NCBI GenBank assembly: GCA_021205185.1
Contig: JAJPYB010000006.1
Location: 186,001 to 250,000 of the forward strand
Direction: 5' to 3'
Length of the DNA stretch: 64,000 bases
Source: Ruminococcus sp.
GTDB lineage: Bacteria > Bacillota > Clostridia > Oscillospirales > Ruminococcaceae
The notes beneath the pieces are model-generated. The model was not told the origin of the DNA, ran no database searches, and worked only from the letters and a program-made list of their open reading frames with translations. Of the stretch, positions 27,185 through 35,974 are shown in pieces; positions within the stretch are counted from its first letter, which is position 1, and every line of letters starts with the position of its first letter. Position numbers and translations under genes: made by a program.

Positions 27185-29668
27185 CTAATCTCTGTATTCT
27201 TCCATATAAAACGCTTCGAGAATATCTCCCTCTTTTATATCGGTAAACTTTTCAAGAGTAATTCCACACTCATAGCCCTCGGCAACCTCTTTTACGTCGT
27301 CCTTGAAACGTCTGAGAGATGACATTTTGTCCTCAGCTACTACAATTCCGTCACGGACAACTCTTATCTGATTGTTTCTTCCGACCTTACCGCTTAAGAC
27401 ATAGCTTCCCGCTACAACGCCAACGCTCGAAAGCTTCATAACCTGTCTTACCTCAACTCTCGCAGTTTCAACCTCTCTGAACTTCGGCGCAAGCATTCCC
27501 TTCATAGCGTCGCCAATTTCCTCGATAGCGTCGTAAATAATTCTGTAAAGCCTGATGTCAACTCCGTCATGCTCAGCATTAGCCTTCGCAATAGGGTCAG
27601 GTCTTACGTTAAAGCCTACAATTATCGCATTTGAAGCAGCAGCAAGCATTACGTCGCCCTCTGAAATTGCTCCTACTGCACCGTGAATAACCTTTACTCT
27701 TACCTCGTCGTTTGAAAGCTTTTCAAGCGACTGCTTTACAGCTTCCACTGAGCCCTGAACGTCAGCCTTGACGATAATAGAAAGCTCCTTGCGCTCGCCC
27801 TCTGAAATCTGACTGAACAGGTTTTCAAGCGTTACCTTGGTCTGCTGATTAAATACTGCTTCCTTCGCCTGATGCTTTCTCTGCTCGACAAGCTCTCTTG
27901 CAAGCTTCTCGTCAACTACTGCGTTAAAGGTATCTCCGGCATCAGGCACTTCGCCAAGACCTGTGATTTCAACAGGCGTTGAAGGTCCAGCCTCTGTGAT
28001 TTCCATACCCTTGTCGTTTGTCATTGTTCTTACTCTGCCGACGCTCGTTCCAGCGATTATTGCATCGCCGTGCTTCAGCGTTCCGTTCTGAACAAGCAGC
28101 GTAGCTATAGGACCTCTGCCCTTATCAAGGCGAGCTTCTATTACTGTTCCCTTTGCAAATCTGTTAGGATTTGCTTTAAGCTCCTTGACCTCAGCTACCA
28201 GAAGAATGCTCTCCAAAAGCTCGTCAATTCCCTGACCTGTTACTGCTGAAACAGGAACGCAGATAACATCGCCGCCCCATTCTTCAACAAGAAGGTCGTG
28301 CTCTGTAAGCTCCTGCTTTATTCTTTCAGGGTTTGCACCCTCTTTATCCATTTTGTTGATAGCAACTATTATTGAAACTCCTGCTGCCTTTGCGTGGTTT
28401 ATAGCTTCTATCGTCTGTGGCATAATTCCGTCGTCAGCAGCAACTACAAGTATTGCAATATCCGTAGCCTGTGCGCCACGCAATCTCATTGCTGTAAACG
28501 CTTCGTGTCCTGGAGTATCGAGGAAGGTTATCTTCTTTCCGTTTACGTCAACCTGATAAGCACCTATATGCTGGGTAATTCCTCCAGCCTCGCCCTCTGT
28601 GACGTTTGAATGTCTGATTCTGTCAAGGATTGATGTCTTACCGTGGTCAACGTGGCCCATTACAACTACTACCGGACATCTTTCAACCAGATCCTCAGCC
28701 TTATCCTCGTCGTCCTCGATAAGTCTTTCTTCAATAGTAACAACTACTTCCTTTTCTACCTTTGCGCCAAGCTCTTCAGCAACCAAAGACGCTGTATCAA
28801 AGTCTATAACCTCGTTGATGGATGCGAAAACTCCCAGTCCCATCAGCTTCTTTATTACCTCTGTAGACGCAACCTTAAGCCTTGTTGCAAGCTCTGAAAC
28901 GGTAATCTCATCAGGAATTTTTACTCTCACCTTAAGCTTTCTTGCTCTCTCAAGCTCCAGCCTTTGCATTTTCTGCTGCTCGGTTTCCTTCTTTGTCGAA
29001 AACTTTTGCTTCTTGTGAAGCTGAGATTTCTGCGTGAGCTTTTGCTTTTTAGCGTAATTATCTCTGCCGCCGCCCTGACGGGAATCGGCAAGCGTATCGT
29101 ACTTTTCGTTGTATTTATCAAGCTCAACATAAGAGCCTCTCGTGTCGACTGTTCTTACGTTTGCGCCTGAATTGCGCTCGGTTACTGTATAGCCGCTCTC
29201 GCTTGAGCCGCCGCCATAGTTAAACTTTAACCTCTCGCCCTTGTCCTGCTTTTTAGCTGGCGCTTTTTTCTTCTGCTGTACCTTCGGCTTATCCGTCGTC
29301 TTGACCTCAGCCTTCGGTTTATCAGCGGCCTTTGGCTTTGCGCTTTCAGCTTTTGGCTTAACGCCCTCCGCCTTCGGCTTTTCCGTCTTTTGCGTGCGCT
29401 TTGGCTGCGCTGCCCTTTCTGCCTTTTTAGGTTCAGTCTTCTCAGGCTCCTCCTTCTTTTTAGCAGCTGCGCTGTTAAAGTAGTCGTTAAAGCTTGCTAC
29501 CGAGTTTTTCTGAGAGAAAAACTCCAACACGAAATTTATCTCCGTATCATTAAGTACGCTTACGGTCTTCTTTGTTTCGCCGAAAGCATCCTCCAGACAT
29601 TTAACCACATCGTTATTGCTAACCTTCAAATCCCTTGCAAGTTCGTTTAATTTATATTTTGTCGCCAT
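27185..29668 (-). CDS. infB: translation initiation factor IF-2
   Basis: A GTPase that places initiator tRNA on the 30S subunit. At 827 residues it has an IF2-N domain at 1-52 and a Lys/Pro/Ala-rich linker (about 70-245). A second IF2-N domain ([20 protein letters not shown]) lies near 250-300. The G domain has [23 protein letters not shown] and NKMD, followed by domains II, III and IV. Length and order are normal for Firmicutes with two IF2-N modules. The linker contains runs of KPKAE units. Confidence 0.97.
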   Translation of the reverse strand: MATKYKLNELARDLKVSNNDVVKCLEDAFGETKKTVSVLNDTEINFVLEFFSQKNSVASFNDYFNSAAAKKKEEPEKTEPKKAERAAQPKRTQKTEKPKAEGVKPKAESAKPKAADKPKAEVKTTDKPKVQQKKKAPAKKQDKGERLKFNYGGGSSESGYTVTERNSGANVRTVDTRGSYVELDKYNEKYDTLADSRQGGGRDNYAKKQKLTQKSQLHKKQKFSTKKETEQQKMQRLELERARKLKVRVKIPDEITVSELATRLKVASTEVIKKLMGLGVFASINEVIDFDTASLVAEELGAKVEKEVVVTIEERLIEDDEDKAEDLVERCPVVVVMGHVDHGKTSILDRIRHSNVTEGEAGGITQHIGAYQVDVNGKKITFLDTPGHEAFTAMRLRGAQATDIAILVVAADDGIMPQTIEAINHAKAAGVSIIVAINKMDKEGANPERIKQELTEHDLLVEEWGGDVICVPVSAVTGQGIDELLESILLVAEVKELKANPNRFAKGTVIEARLDKGRGPIATLLVQNGTLKHGDAIIAGTSVGRVRTMTNDKGMEITEAGPSTPVEITGLGEVPDAGDTFNAVVDEKLARELVEQRKHQAKEAVFNQQTKVTLENLFSQISEGERKELSIIVKADVQGSVEAVKQSLEKLSNDEVRVKVIHGAVGAISEGDVMLAAASNAIIVGFNVRPDPIAKANAEHDGVDIRLYRIIYDAIEEIGDAMKGMLAPKFREVETARVEVRQVMKLSSVGVVAGSYVLSGKVGRNNQIRVVRDGIVVAEDKMSSLRRFKDDVKEVAEGYECGITLEKFTDIKEGDILEAFYMEEYRD

Positions 29669-29686
29669 AGGTAACCTGCTACCTCC

Positions 29687-30010
29687 TTAATAAGTAATAT
29701 CGTCCAAAGAAATTTCTTCAATAAGCGTTTTTGTCTTTTTGTAAAATCCCGAATCTAAAACGGCTATTACGCCAACCTTTTTACCAAGCTGCTCGCCGAC
29801 CTCATCCATTGTCATTGCAAGAGAATAAAGCGGAACGCCCTCTGTCCTACAGACAAATTTAACCTCCTTCAGACTTTTTGGTGAAATGTCGTCGGTGACA
29901 CACAAGCATCTTGCGTTTCCCGCTTTACAAGCGTCCTTCGCCATATCGAATCCAAGAGCGAGCTTTGAAGCTCTTCTTGCTATTGTCAGAAGCCCCATTA
30001 TTTTATTCAT
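29687..30010 (-). CDS. ylxQ: L7Ae-family RNA-binding protein YlxQ
   Basis: A 107-residue protein of the L7Ae/L30e fold (LLTIARRASKLALGFDMAKDAC, RCLCVTDDISPKSLKEV). Relatives bind kink-turn RNA; the exact role in bacteria is unsettled. It overlaps rnpM by 8 bases and precedes infB by 18, the standard nusA-operon position. Starts at 30010 or at Met5 are both possible. Confidence 0.9.
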   Translation of the reverse strand: MNKIMGLLTIARRASKLALGFDMAKDACKAGNARCLCVTDDISPKSLKEVKFVCRTEGVPLYSLAMTMDEVGEQLGKKVGVIAVLDSGFYKKTKTLIEEISLDDITY

Positions 30011-30269
30011 TCTTTAGCTCACGCTCCATTTCCTCGTATATGTCGTTTGAAATCATACAAGAGAAGCTTTTTTCAAAGCGACGCTTTTTTCGAGCCTGAG
30101 TAAAGCAATCAAGACTGTGGCAGATGTACGCTCCTCTGCCCGACTTTTTACCCGTCAGGTCAAGAGAAATCTCTCCGTCCTTTGATTTTACAACTCTTAT
30201 CATTTCCCGCTTTGGTTTAACCTCGCCGCAGCCAAGACACTGTCTCATCGGAATTTTTCTTGTCTTCAT
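30003..30269 (-). CDS. rnpM: RNase P modulator RnpM (YlxR)
   Basis: An 88-residue YlxR-family protein: MRQCLGCGEVKPKREMIRVV, GRGAYICHSLDCFTQARKK. The Cys pairs and the basic surface are typical of the family, shown in Bacillus to modulate RNase P RNA. It lies between nusA (14-base gap) and ylxQ (8-base overlap). Confidence 0.92.
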   Translation of the reverse strand: MKTRKIPMRQCLGCGEVKPKREMIRVVKSKDGEISLDLTGKKSGRGAYICHSLDCFTQARKKRRFEKSFSCMISNDIYEEMERELKNE

Positions 30270-30283
30270 ATAAAACCTTCTCG

Positions 30284-31339
30284 TCAGTCAATTTCTATTG
30301 TATGTTCAGGGCCTATATCAATCTTATAGCCTGTAAGTCTTGCCGCAAGCTTTGCGTTCTGACCCTTGTTTCCAATCGCCAATGACAGCTGATTATCAGG
30401 AACTACAACCGAGCAGCTGCGACTTCCGTCCTCCGCAAGCGTTACGCTTAAGACCTGAGCCGGCGCTAATGCTGCCGCTACAAATTCAGCGTCGTCCTCG
30501 CTGTACGGAATAATGTCAATCTTCTCGCCCTTAAGCTCCTTGACGATTGCCTGAATACGGCTTCTTCTCGAACCGATACAAGCGCCGACTGCGTCGACGT
30601 TTTCGTCCTTTGAATATACTGCAATCTTGCTTCTTGAGCCTGCTTCTCTTGAAATCGACTTTACCTCAACGATACCGTCGTAAATCTCGGGAACCTCAAG
30701 CTCGAAAAGCCTTTTTACCAAATCTCTGTGGGTTCTTGAAATCTTAACGGACGGACGCCTGTCAGGATTTACTATTCCCACTACATAAACCTTTATTATG
30801 TCGCCCTCGTGGAGAACCTCTCCCGGAATCTGCTCGCTTCTTACCAAGTACGCTTCGTTTTTATCAATCGACAGAACTGCGTTTTTGGTAGCAGGCTCAA
30901 CCTTTAAAACGGTAGCTGAAACGCACTCGTGTTCCTTGCCCTCATAAGCCTCGAGCAATCTTTGCCTTTCAATTTCCTTGATGTCGTGCTTGATAGACTG
31001 CTTTGCAGACTGAGCGGCTACTCTTCCAAACTTTGTAGGGTTGAGCTTTATGGAAACCTGACCGCCGACCTTCGCTCTCTTTGAAATTTCAAGAGCGTCC
31101 TCAAGGGAAATTTCATTCTCCGGATCCTCGACCTCCTCGACTACCGTCTTGTTGAGCTTCGCCTCGAACTTTCCCTTCTCAACGTTTATATTAACTACTA
31201 TATTCTCCTCTGCTACTCCCGGATAGTCCTTTTTAATCGCCTTTCCGATTCCCTCAGCGATTTTTACAGCCAGTTCTTCCGGCTCGATATTATTTTCAGC
31301 GCCGAGAAGCGTTAGCGCATCAAAAAACTCCTTACTCAT
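30284..31339 (-). CDS. nusA: transcription elongation/termination factor NusA
   Basis: Binds RNA polymerase and promotes pausing, intrinsic termination and antitermination. The 351-residue protein has the N-terminal polymerase-binding domain (MSKEFFDALTLLGAENNIEPEEL), an S1 domain (CVSATVLKVEPATKNAVLSI...), and two KH domains (DAVGACIGSRRSRIQAIVKEL; LAIGNKGQNAKLAARLTGYKID). It lacks the acidic C-terminal repeats found in enterobacteria, as is normal here. The second gene of the rimP operon, it may act on the hairpin in its own leader. Confidence 0.96.
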   Translation of the reverse strand: MSKEFFDALTLLGAENNIEPEELAVKIAEGIGKAIKKDYPGVAEENIVVNINVEKGKFEAKLNKTVVEEVEDPENEISLEDALEISKRAKVGGQVSIKLNPTKFGRVAAQSAKQSIKHDIKEIERQRLLEAYEGKEHECVSATVLKVEPATKNAVLSIDKNEAYLVRSEQIPGEVLHEGDIIKVYVVGIVNPDRRPSVKISRTHRDLVKRLFELEVPEIYDGIVEVKSISREAGSRSKIAVYSKDENVDAVGACIGSRRSRIQAIVKELKGEKIDIIPYSEDDAEFVAAALAPAQVLSVTLAEDGSRSCSVVVPDNQLSLAIGNKGQNAKLAARLTGYKIDIGPEHTIEID

Positions 31340-31364
31340 TTTCCTTTAATTCCTCCTTGTATTT

Positions 31365-31844
31365 TTAAAACAAATCCTCGTCGTCAGCCTTTACAAAAGC
31401 GCACTCTGAAAGCGCAAGTGTAAGCTCTGCGTCGGCAAAAACCGTTATTTTCTTTTCCTCTTTGTCATATGAAACAAGCTTCGCTGAAAGCTCCTTTTCG
31501 CCGTTTATCGCCTTATAGAGCTTTAGCTTGACCCTCTCGCCTATATAGGCTTCAAAATGCTCCGGCGTTCTTAGCTCTCTGCCAAGTCCCGGCGATCCGG
31601 CTTCAAACACATAAGACTCAGCAATCGGGTCGCGCTCGTCCAGAATCTCATTAAACTGCCTTGAAAATTCCTCGCAGGAATCCATATCAAGGCCTCCCTC
31701 CTTGTCGATAAGAACCCGAAGATACCATGTGGCGCCCTCTTTTTCGTATCTGACGTCCCAGAGGGAAAGTCCCAAGCTCTTGCAAACCGGCAAGGCAAGT
31801 TCCCTTATAACGTCGGTCGTTTTAGAGCTTTTTTTCTCTGCCAT
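31365..31844 (-). CDS. rimP: ribosome maturation factor RimP
   Basis: Needed for 30S maturation. I place the start at ATG 31844 (MAEKKSSKTTDVIRELA) with AGGAGG 9 bases upstream, giving 159 residues, the family's normal size. A longer reading to 31979 would run through the promoter and leader hairpin and is rejected. Motifs: LGLSLWDVRYEKEG, LRVLIDKEGGLDMDSCEEFSR, SPGLGRELRTPEHF. It is the first gene of the ten-gene nusA operon. Confidence 0.94.
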   Translation of the reverse strand: MAEKKSSKTTDVIRELALPVCKSLGLSLWDVRYEKEGATWYLRVLIDKEGGLDMDSCEEFSRQFNEILDERDPIAESYVFEAGSPGLGRELRTPEHFEAYIGERVKLKLYKAINGEKELSAKLVSYDKEEKKITVFADAELTLALSECAFVKADDEDLF

Positions 31845-31861
31845 AAGCCAAATCCTCCTAA

Positions 31862-31897
31862 CAAAAACGAAAGACCGGAAGTCAAGCCCCAGTCTTT
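31862..31897 (-). terminator. leader hairpin with T-run before rimP (possible attenuator)
   Basis: A 9-bp stem (AAAGACTGG with CCGGTCTTT, one G-U pair, 10-base loop) is followed on the minus strand by CGTTTTTG and then the rimP AGGAGG. The terminator-like form, directly between promoter and first gene of a nusA operon, suggests attenuation, possibly NusA-dependent. Confidence 0.55.
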
Positions 31898-31916
31898 TAA
31901 TGAAACTATTGTAATA

Positions 31917-31945
31917 AGTATAGCACTCTTTTTTATGAAAATCAA
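31917..31945 (-). promoter_or_regulatory. promoter of the rimP-nusA-infB operon
   Basis: Minus strand TTGATT, a 17-base spacer and TATACT, about 70 bases before the rimP start. No other clear promoter was seen in the ten-gene run down to gltX. Confidence 0.8.
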
Positions 31946-31974
31946 GTGCTTTTCCAAACTTTTTTGACTTAAGG

Positions 31975-32010
31975 CGCAAAAATAAAGGACAGACGCTTTA
32001 ATCTGCCCTT
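31975..32010 (-). terminator. terminator of the nfnAB genes
   Basis: A 9-bp stem (AAGGGCAGA with TCTGTCCTT, one G-U) and 8-base loop are followed on the minus strand by TATTTTTG, just after the nfnB stop. Confidence 0.8.
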
Positions 32011-32016
32011 AAATGT

Positions 32017-33405
32017 TTAGTTTTTGCTTTTTATATATTCGTCCATCGCCTTTGCGGCAGTTTTTCCTGCACCCATAGCTAAAATTACAGTTGCAGTTCC
32101 CGTTACAGCGTCGCCGCCGGCGTATACTCCCTCTCTTGAGGTAAGTCCGTTTTCGTCGGCGACAATTCCGCCCCACTTCTGAGTGTCAAGTCCCTCTGTG
32201 GTGTTGCGGATAAGCGGATTCGGAGAGGTTCCTATCGACATAATTACGCAGTCGACGTCGAGGACAAACTCGCTTCCCTCTTTTACAACAGGGCGGCGTC
32301 TTCCCGATTCGTCTGGCTCGCCAAGCTCCATTTCAACACACTTCATACCCTTTACGCACTTGTGTTCGTCGCCGAGAATTTCAACAGGGTTGTTAAGGGT
32401 TTTGAAGATGATCTGCTCCTCCTCAGCGTGCTCGATTTCCTCGTTTCTTGCAGGCATTTCCTCCTTGCCGCGGCGGTAAACTATGTATACGTTTTCGGCT
32501 CCTAAACGCTTAGCGCACCTTGCGGCGTCCATAGCAACATTTCCGCCGCCGACAACAGCTACATTCTTAGCGTTCATAATAGGAGTATCGCTTCCGTCAA
32601 GATAAGCCTTCATAAGATTTGTTCTTGTCAGGTATTCGTTAGCTGAATAAACACCCTTGAGGTTCTCGCCCGGAATATTCATAAATCTCGGAAGTCCTGC
32701 TCCTGAGCCGATAAAGATAGATTCATAACCCTGCTCGAAAAGCTCGTCTACGGTAATCGTTCTTCCGATAACTACGTTAGTGTTGACCTCAACGCCCAAA
32801 GCCTTTAGGTTTTCAATTTCCTTCTGAACGATAGCCTTTGGAAGTCTGAACTCCGGGATTCCGTAAACCAGAACGCCACCGGCTAAGTGAAGCGCTTCAA
32901 AGATAGTTACCTTGTATCCCATTCTTGCCAAATCTCCGGCACAGGTAAGTCCTGAAGGGCCTGCACCTATGATTGCAACCTTGTGTCCGTTTGAAGCGGG
33001 CGGAGTCGGTGCTTCCTTACAGTTCGCCATATGCCAGTCTGCTACGAATCTTTCAAGTCTGCCGATAGCGACAGGTTCGCCCTTGATTCCTCTTACACAC
33101 TTGCTCTCGCACTGTGTTTCCTGAGGACAAACTCTTCCGCAAACAGCCGGCAAAGCCGACGATCTTGAAACAATCTGATAAGCTCCCTCAAAATCGCCAA
33201 TCTTTACCTTTGCGATAAAATCAGGAATGTCAATAGATACTGGGCATCCGCTGACGCAGGGTCTGTTCTTACATCCTAAGCATCTGTTTGCTTCGTCTAT
33301 CGCCTGCTCCTCAGTATATCCGAGAGCTACCTCTTTAAAATTCTTGTTTCTTACCAGAGGCTCCTGTACAGGCATTTCGTTTTTCTTTAAGCTCATATTT
33401 GCCAC
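32017..33405 (-). CDS. nfnB: NfnB-type NADPH oxidoreductase (glutamate synthase small-subunit family)
   Basis: A 462-residue flavoprotein of the GltD/GltA family. The N-terminal iron-sulfur region has Cys motifs CLGCKNRPCVSGCP and CGRVCPQETQCESKC. The FAD motif is IIGAGPSGLTCAGDLARMG and the NADPH motif VVGGGNVAMDAARCAKRLGA. Annotation pipelines often call this glutamate synthase, but no large subunit lies nearby and the partner is an NfnA-like protein, so the electron-bifurcating NADH-dependent ferredoxin:NADP+ oxidoreductase is more likely. The GTG at 33405 fits AGGAGGT 8 bases upstream; the ATG at 33396 is an alternative. Confidence 0.88.
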   Translation of the reverse strand: MANMSLKKNEMPVQEPLVRNKNFKEVALGYTEEQAIDEANRCLGCKNRPCVSGCPVSIDIPDFIAKVKIGDFEGAYQIVSRSSALPAVCGRVCPQETQCESKCVRGIKGEPVAIGRLERFVADWHMANCKEAPTPPASNGHKVAIIGAGPSGLTCAGDLARMGYKVTIFEALHLAGGVLVYGIPEFRLPKAIVQKEIENLKALGVEVNTNVVIGRTITVDELFEQGYESIFIGSGAGLPRFMNIPGENLKGVYSANEYLTRTNLMKAYLDGSDTPIMNAKNVAVVGGGNVAMDAARCAKRLGAENVYIVYRRGKEEMPARNEEIEHAEEEQIIFKTLNNPVEILGDEHKCVKGMKCVEMELGEPDESGRRRPVVKEGSEFVLDVDCVIMSIGTSPNPLIRNTTEGLDTQKWGGIVADENGLTSREGVYAGGDAVTGTATVILAMGAGKTAAKAMDEYIKSKN

Positions 33406-33406
33406 C

Positions 33407-34249
33407 TTACATTACCTCCTTCTTGAAGAGATTGCAAGCTTCCGAATGCTTTCTCCTCTCAAAATCCTTATACATATTAGATCTTTCCATAGCCTCGTCA
33501 AAGTCTACCTCGTGACCGTCAAAATCAGGTCCGTCAACGCACGCAAACTTTGTCTTTCCGCCGACAGTCAATCGACAGCCGCCGCACATTCCTGTGCCGT
33601 CTATCATAATCGGATTCATAGAAACTATAGTCTTTATGTTGTACTCCTTAGTTAAGGCGCAAACAAATTTCATCATAATGAGCGGGCCTATCGCTATAAC
33701 CTCGTCGTATTGCTCTCCTGCGTCGATAAGCGCCTGCAAAGCGTTAGTAACAAGTCCCTTCTCGCCGTAGCTTCCGTCGTCGGTCATCAGGCAAAGCTTA
33801 TCTGAAACTGCTCTGAACTCATCCTCCAAAATTACTAAATCCTTGTTTCTGAAGCCTACAACCGAATGAACCTCACAGCCCTGTGCGTGAAGCTTCTTAG
33901 CGATAGGATAAGCGATAGCGCAACCAACACCGCCGCCTACGACGGCTACCTTTTTAAGTCCCTCCGTGTGCGAAGCTACTCCGAGCGGTCCTACAAAGTC
34001 GTAGATATAGTCGCCCTCTTCCTTGTGATTGAGCTTTTCTGTCGAGCCGCCGACAATCTGGAAAATTATAGTTATCGTTCCAGCTTCTCTGTCAAAATCA
34101 GCGACTGTGAGCGGTATACGCTCTCCGTTTTCGTCAACTCTGAGAATGATAAACTGTCCCGGCTCTGCTTTCTTAGCAACCAGCGGAGCGTCGATCTCCA
34201 TTAAGGTTACCGTCGGGTTTAAAACCTTTTTTCTCAAGATTTTATACAT
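33407..34249 (-). CDS. nfnA: NfnA-type FAD/NAD-binding [2Fe-2S] subunit
   Basis: A 280-residue protein of the dihydroorotate dehydrogenase electron-transfer/sulfide dehydrogenase family. It has an FAD-binding barrel (PGQFIILRVDENGERIPLTVAD), an NAD-binding domain (VAVVGGGVGCAIAYPIAKKL) and a C-terminal [2Fe-2S] motif (DGTGMCGGCRLTVGG...FACVDGP). The start is ATG 34249, with AGGAGG 9 bases upstream. It lies one base before nfnB. Together they would couple NADH and reduced ferredoxin to NADP+ reduction, fitting the PFOR in this window. Confidence 0.9.
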   Translation of the reverse strand: MYKILRKKVLNPTVTLMEIDAPLVAKKAEPGQFIILRVDENGERIPLTVADFDREAGTITIIFQIVGGSTEKLNHKEEGDYIYDFVGPLGVASHTEGLKKVAVVGGGVGCAIAYPIAKKLHAQGCEVHSVVGFRNKDLVILEDEFRAVSDKLCLMTDDGSYGEKGLVTNALQALIDAGEQYDEVIAIGPLIMMKFVCALTKEYNIKTIVSMNPIMIDGTGMCGGCRLTVGGKTKFACVDGPDFDGHEVDFDEAMERSNMYKDFERRKHSEACNLFKKEVM

Positions 34250-34273
34250 CTGAAGATTCCTCCTTGAATTTCT

Positions 34274-34300
34274 GGCTGTACCGACCTTGTCGGCCAAGCC
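34274..34300 (-). other. 5' UTR stem-loop before nfnA
   Basis: On the minus strand GGCT, three bases, CCGAC-AAG-GTCGG, three bases, AGCC: a two-part stem-loop between the promoter and the nfnA ribosome binding site. Without a T-run it is not a terminator; it may stabilise the mRNA or be regulatory. Confidence 0.45.
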
Positions 34301-34311
34301 GCTTATTTAAA

Positions 34312-34341
34312 ATTATACAACATTTCTTTTGCCTTTTGCAA
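34312..34341 (-). promoter_or_regulatory. promoter of nfnAB
   Basis: Minus strand TTGCAA, an 18-base spacer and TATAAT, between the LysR gene and nfnA. Confidence 0.7.
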
Positions 34342-34370
34342 TGCTTTCTGAGTATTCGATATGTAAAAAA

Positions 34371-35303
34371 TTATATACCCTGTTCCTCGCCGTCAAGCTT
34401 ATTTATTATATCGAAAAGTCCGCTTATAAACTCCTTGTCATACTGACTGAGCTTGTAATCGTGTCGATAAATCAGCACGTCTTTGATTCGCCTTGAACCC
34501 GGACAATTAACCTGTGAAAAACCTCTGTCCTGCAAGATTTCCTTCGGCAGGGGTGATACCCACATATACGTGTCGGGAATTTTTGAAAGCAGGTCGAACT
34601 GACTTCCTCTGTCATAAACGGAAATCTGCCTTGCCGACTTTTTGTTCGACTTGTTGTAATATGCGCTCGAAAGGTAAGGCACGGTAGTATCGCCGTGAAT
34701 TATTTCAATCAGCTCGTCAAGCTCGCCCTGTGAAACGGTTTTTCTGTCGCTCAGCTTGTTTTCCCTTGAAAGCAAAGCACGGTAATCAAACTCCCACAGA
34801 ATCTCGCTTTTCAGGTTCTTTTCATTTACAAGCGACATATAAAACTGGTCGTAGTTTGTTTCAAAACGAATTATACCCAGATTGTACTCGCCGACAGTTA
34901 TTGAATTTATTACCTCGATTGAGTTTGTTTCCCTGATGTTTACGTTTAGCTGCGGTTCGTTTGCTGCGCCCTTTAAAAACTCCGTAACTGCGTATGAAAT
35001 ATAGGTCGCTCTCGGCATCAGGATACTGAAGTTGACAGCGTTTTTCTGATTGTCGTTATAAAGAGATTCGATTTTATTTACCTGAACTAAAATGCTTTTT
35101 GCGTACTGTAAAAACTCGAGTCCCTTGTCCGTTGGAACGACGCCCTTTGCGGAGCGTTTGAAAATCTTAAACCCGATTTCGTTTTCCATTTCCTTTATGA
35201 CTTTGCTCAGATTCGGCTGCCCTAAAAACAAATTTTCAGCCGCCTTGGTGATAGAGCCGGTATGCTCAACCTCGACTATGTATTTTAAATGCTGTAAATT
35301 CAT
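34371..35303 (-). CDS. LysR-family transcriptional regulator
   Basis: A 310-residue regulator with an N-terminal winged helix-turn-helix (MNLQHLKYIVEVEHTGSITKAAENLFLGQPNLSK split over residues 1-34) and a periplasmic-binding-like effector domain. The effector is unknown. The start is ATG 35303, since AGGAGG is 7 bases from it and only 1 base from the ATG at 35309. It lies just upstream of nfnAB on the same strand and may control it, although LysR targets are more often divergent. Confidence 0.9.
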   Translation of the reverse strand: MNLQHLKYIVEVEHTGSITKAAENLFLGQPNLSKVIKEMENEIGFKIFKRSAKGVVPTDKGLEFLQYAKSILVQVNKIESLYNDNQKNAVNFSILMPRATYISYAVTEFLKGAANEPQLNVNIRETNSIEVINSITVGEYNLGIIRFETNYDQFYMSLVNEKNLKSEILWEFDYRALLSRENKLSDRKTVSQGELDELIEIIHGDTTVPYLSSAYYNKSNKKSARQISVYDRGSQFDLLSKIPDTYMWVSPLPKEILQDRGFSQVNCPGSRRIKDVLIYRHDYKLSQYDKEFISGLFDIINKLDGEEQGI

Positions 35304-35327
35304 TGACATACCTCCTATCATATAAGC

Positions 35328-35345
35328 GTGTGAGAAAATTCACAC
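35328..35345. promoter_or_regulatory. inverted repeat at the lysR transcription start
   Basis: GTGTGA-N6-TCACAC, a perfect 6-bp dyad between the lysR -10 box and its ribosome binding site. It is placed as an autoregulatory operator would be, but could also be an RNA hairpin. Confidence 0.4.
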
Positions 35346-35351
35346 ATTATA

Positions 35352-35380
35352 ATTATACCGCACCATTCTTTAGATGTCAA
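35352..35380 (-). promoter_or_regulatory. consensus promoter of the lysR gene
   Basis: Minus strand TTGACA, a 17-base spacer and TATAAT: a full consensus sigma-A promoter. Confidence 0.85.
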
Positions 35381-35443
35381 TATTACACCGCTCTCCAAAA
35401 ACCGGGAAAAGCAAAACTTTTTAAGCAATTTGTTAAATTCCTC

Positions 35444-35472
35444 TTGCAAAAAAGTACAACTTATGGTATACT
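35444..35472 (+). promoter_or_regulatory. promoter of nrdR
   Basis: TTGCAA, a 17-base spacer and TATACT, about 60 bases before the nrdR start, divergent from the lysR promoter. Confidence 0.78.
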
Positions 35473-35533
35473 ACATAAAAAGAAAACACAATACCAGCGG
35501 TTGTTTGCCGCTTACCGAAATGGAGATCAGCTT

Positions 35534-35974
35534 ATGAGATGCCCGTTTTGCAACTATGAAGACACAAAAGTAATCGACTCTCGCCCGAGCGACGAAAAAA
35601 AGCGCAGAAGAAGAGAGTGTATGAATTGCGGAAAACGTTTTACCACTTATGAGGTTGTCGAAAAGCCGACCCTTATGGTTTACAAGAAGGACGGAAGCTT
35701 TGAGCCATTCGACAGAGATAAGCTTATCAAGGGCGTCAGAAACGCTATAAAGAAGCGTCCTGTAAGCGTTGAGCAGGTAAATAAAATGGTAGAGGACATC
35801 GAAAACACTTACGCTAATAATATGCAGACCGAAACCACTACCAGCGAAATTGGAGATAAGGTTTTACATGGTCTTAAATCGTTAGACCTTGTAGCATATG
35901 TCAGATTTGCGTCGGTTTACAAGGACTTTAACGACCTCGACAGCTTTATTTCAATAATCAAGGAGCTTCGCTAA
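35534..35974 (+). CDS. nrdR: transcriptional repressor NrdR
   Basis: Represses ribonucleotide reductase genes in response to dATP/ATP. The 146-residue protein starts at ATG 35534 behind GGAG; a longer frame to 35303 would cover the promoter and is rejected. It has an N-terminal zinc ribbon (Cys3, Cys6, Cys29, Cys32: MRCPFCNYEDTKV, CMNCGKRFTTYE) and an ATP-cone domain (MVYKKDGSFEPFDRDKLIKG). Its last 4 bases overlap the convergent DUF4363 gene. Confidence 0.95.
   Translation: MRCPFCNYEDTKVIDSRPSDEKKRRRRECMNCGKRFTTYEVVEKPTLMVYKKDGSFEPFDRDKLIKGVRNAIKKRPVSVEQVNKMVEDIENTYANNMQTETTTSEIGDKVLHGLKSLDLVAYVRFASVYKDFNDLDSFISIIKELR

Noticed and set aside
31365..31979. Longer RimP form starting at 31979
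   Set aside because: The extra 45 residues would be encoded by the promoter and leader hairpin; the ATG at 31844 has the AGGAGG.
32017..33405. Classical glutamate synthase small subunit
   Set aside because: No large glutamate synthase subunit is adjacent, while an NfnA-type subunit is one base away; NfnB is the better reading, though not proven.
35303..35533. N-terminal extension of NrdR from 35303
   Set aside because: It covers both divergent promoters and is not part of the zinc-ribbon family.
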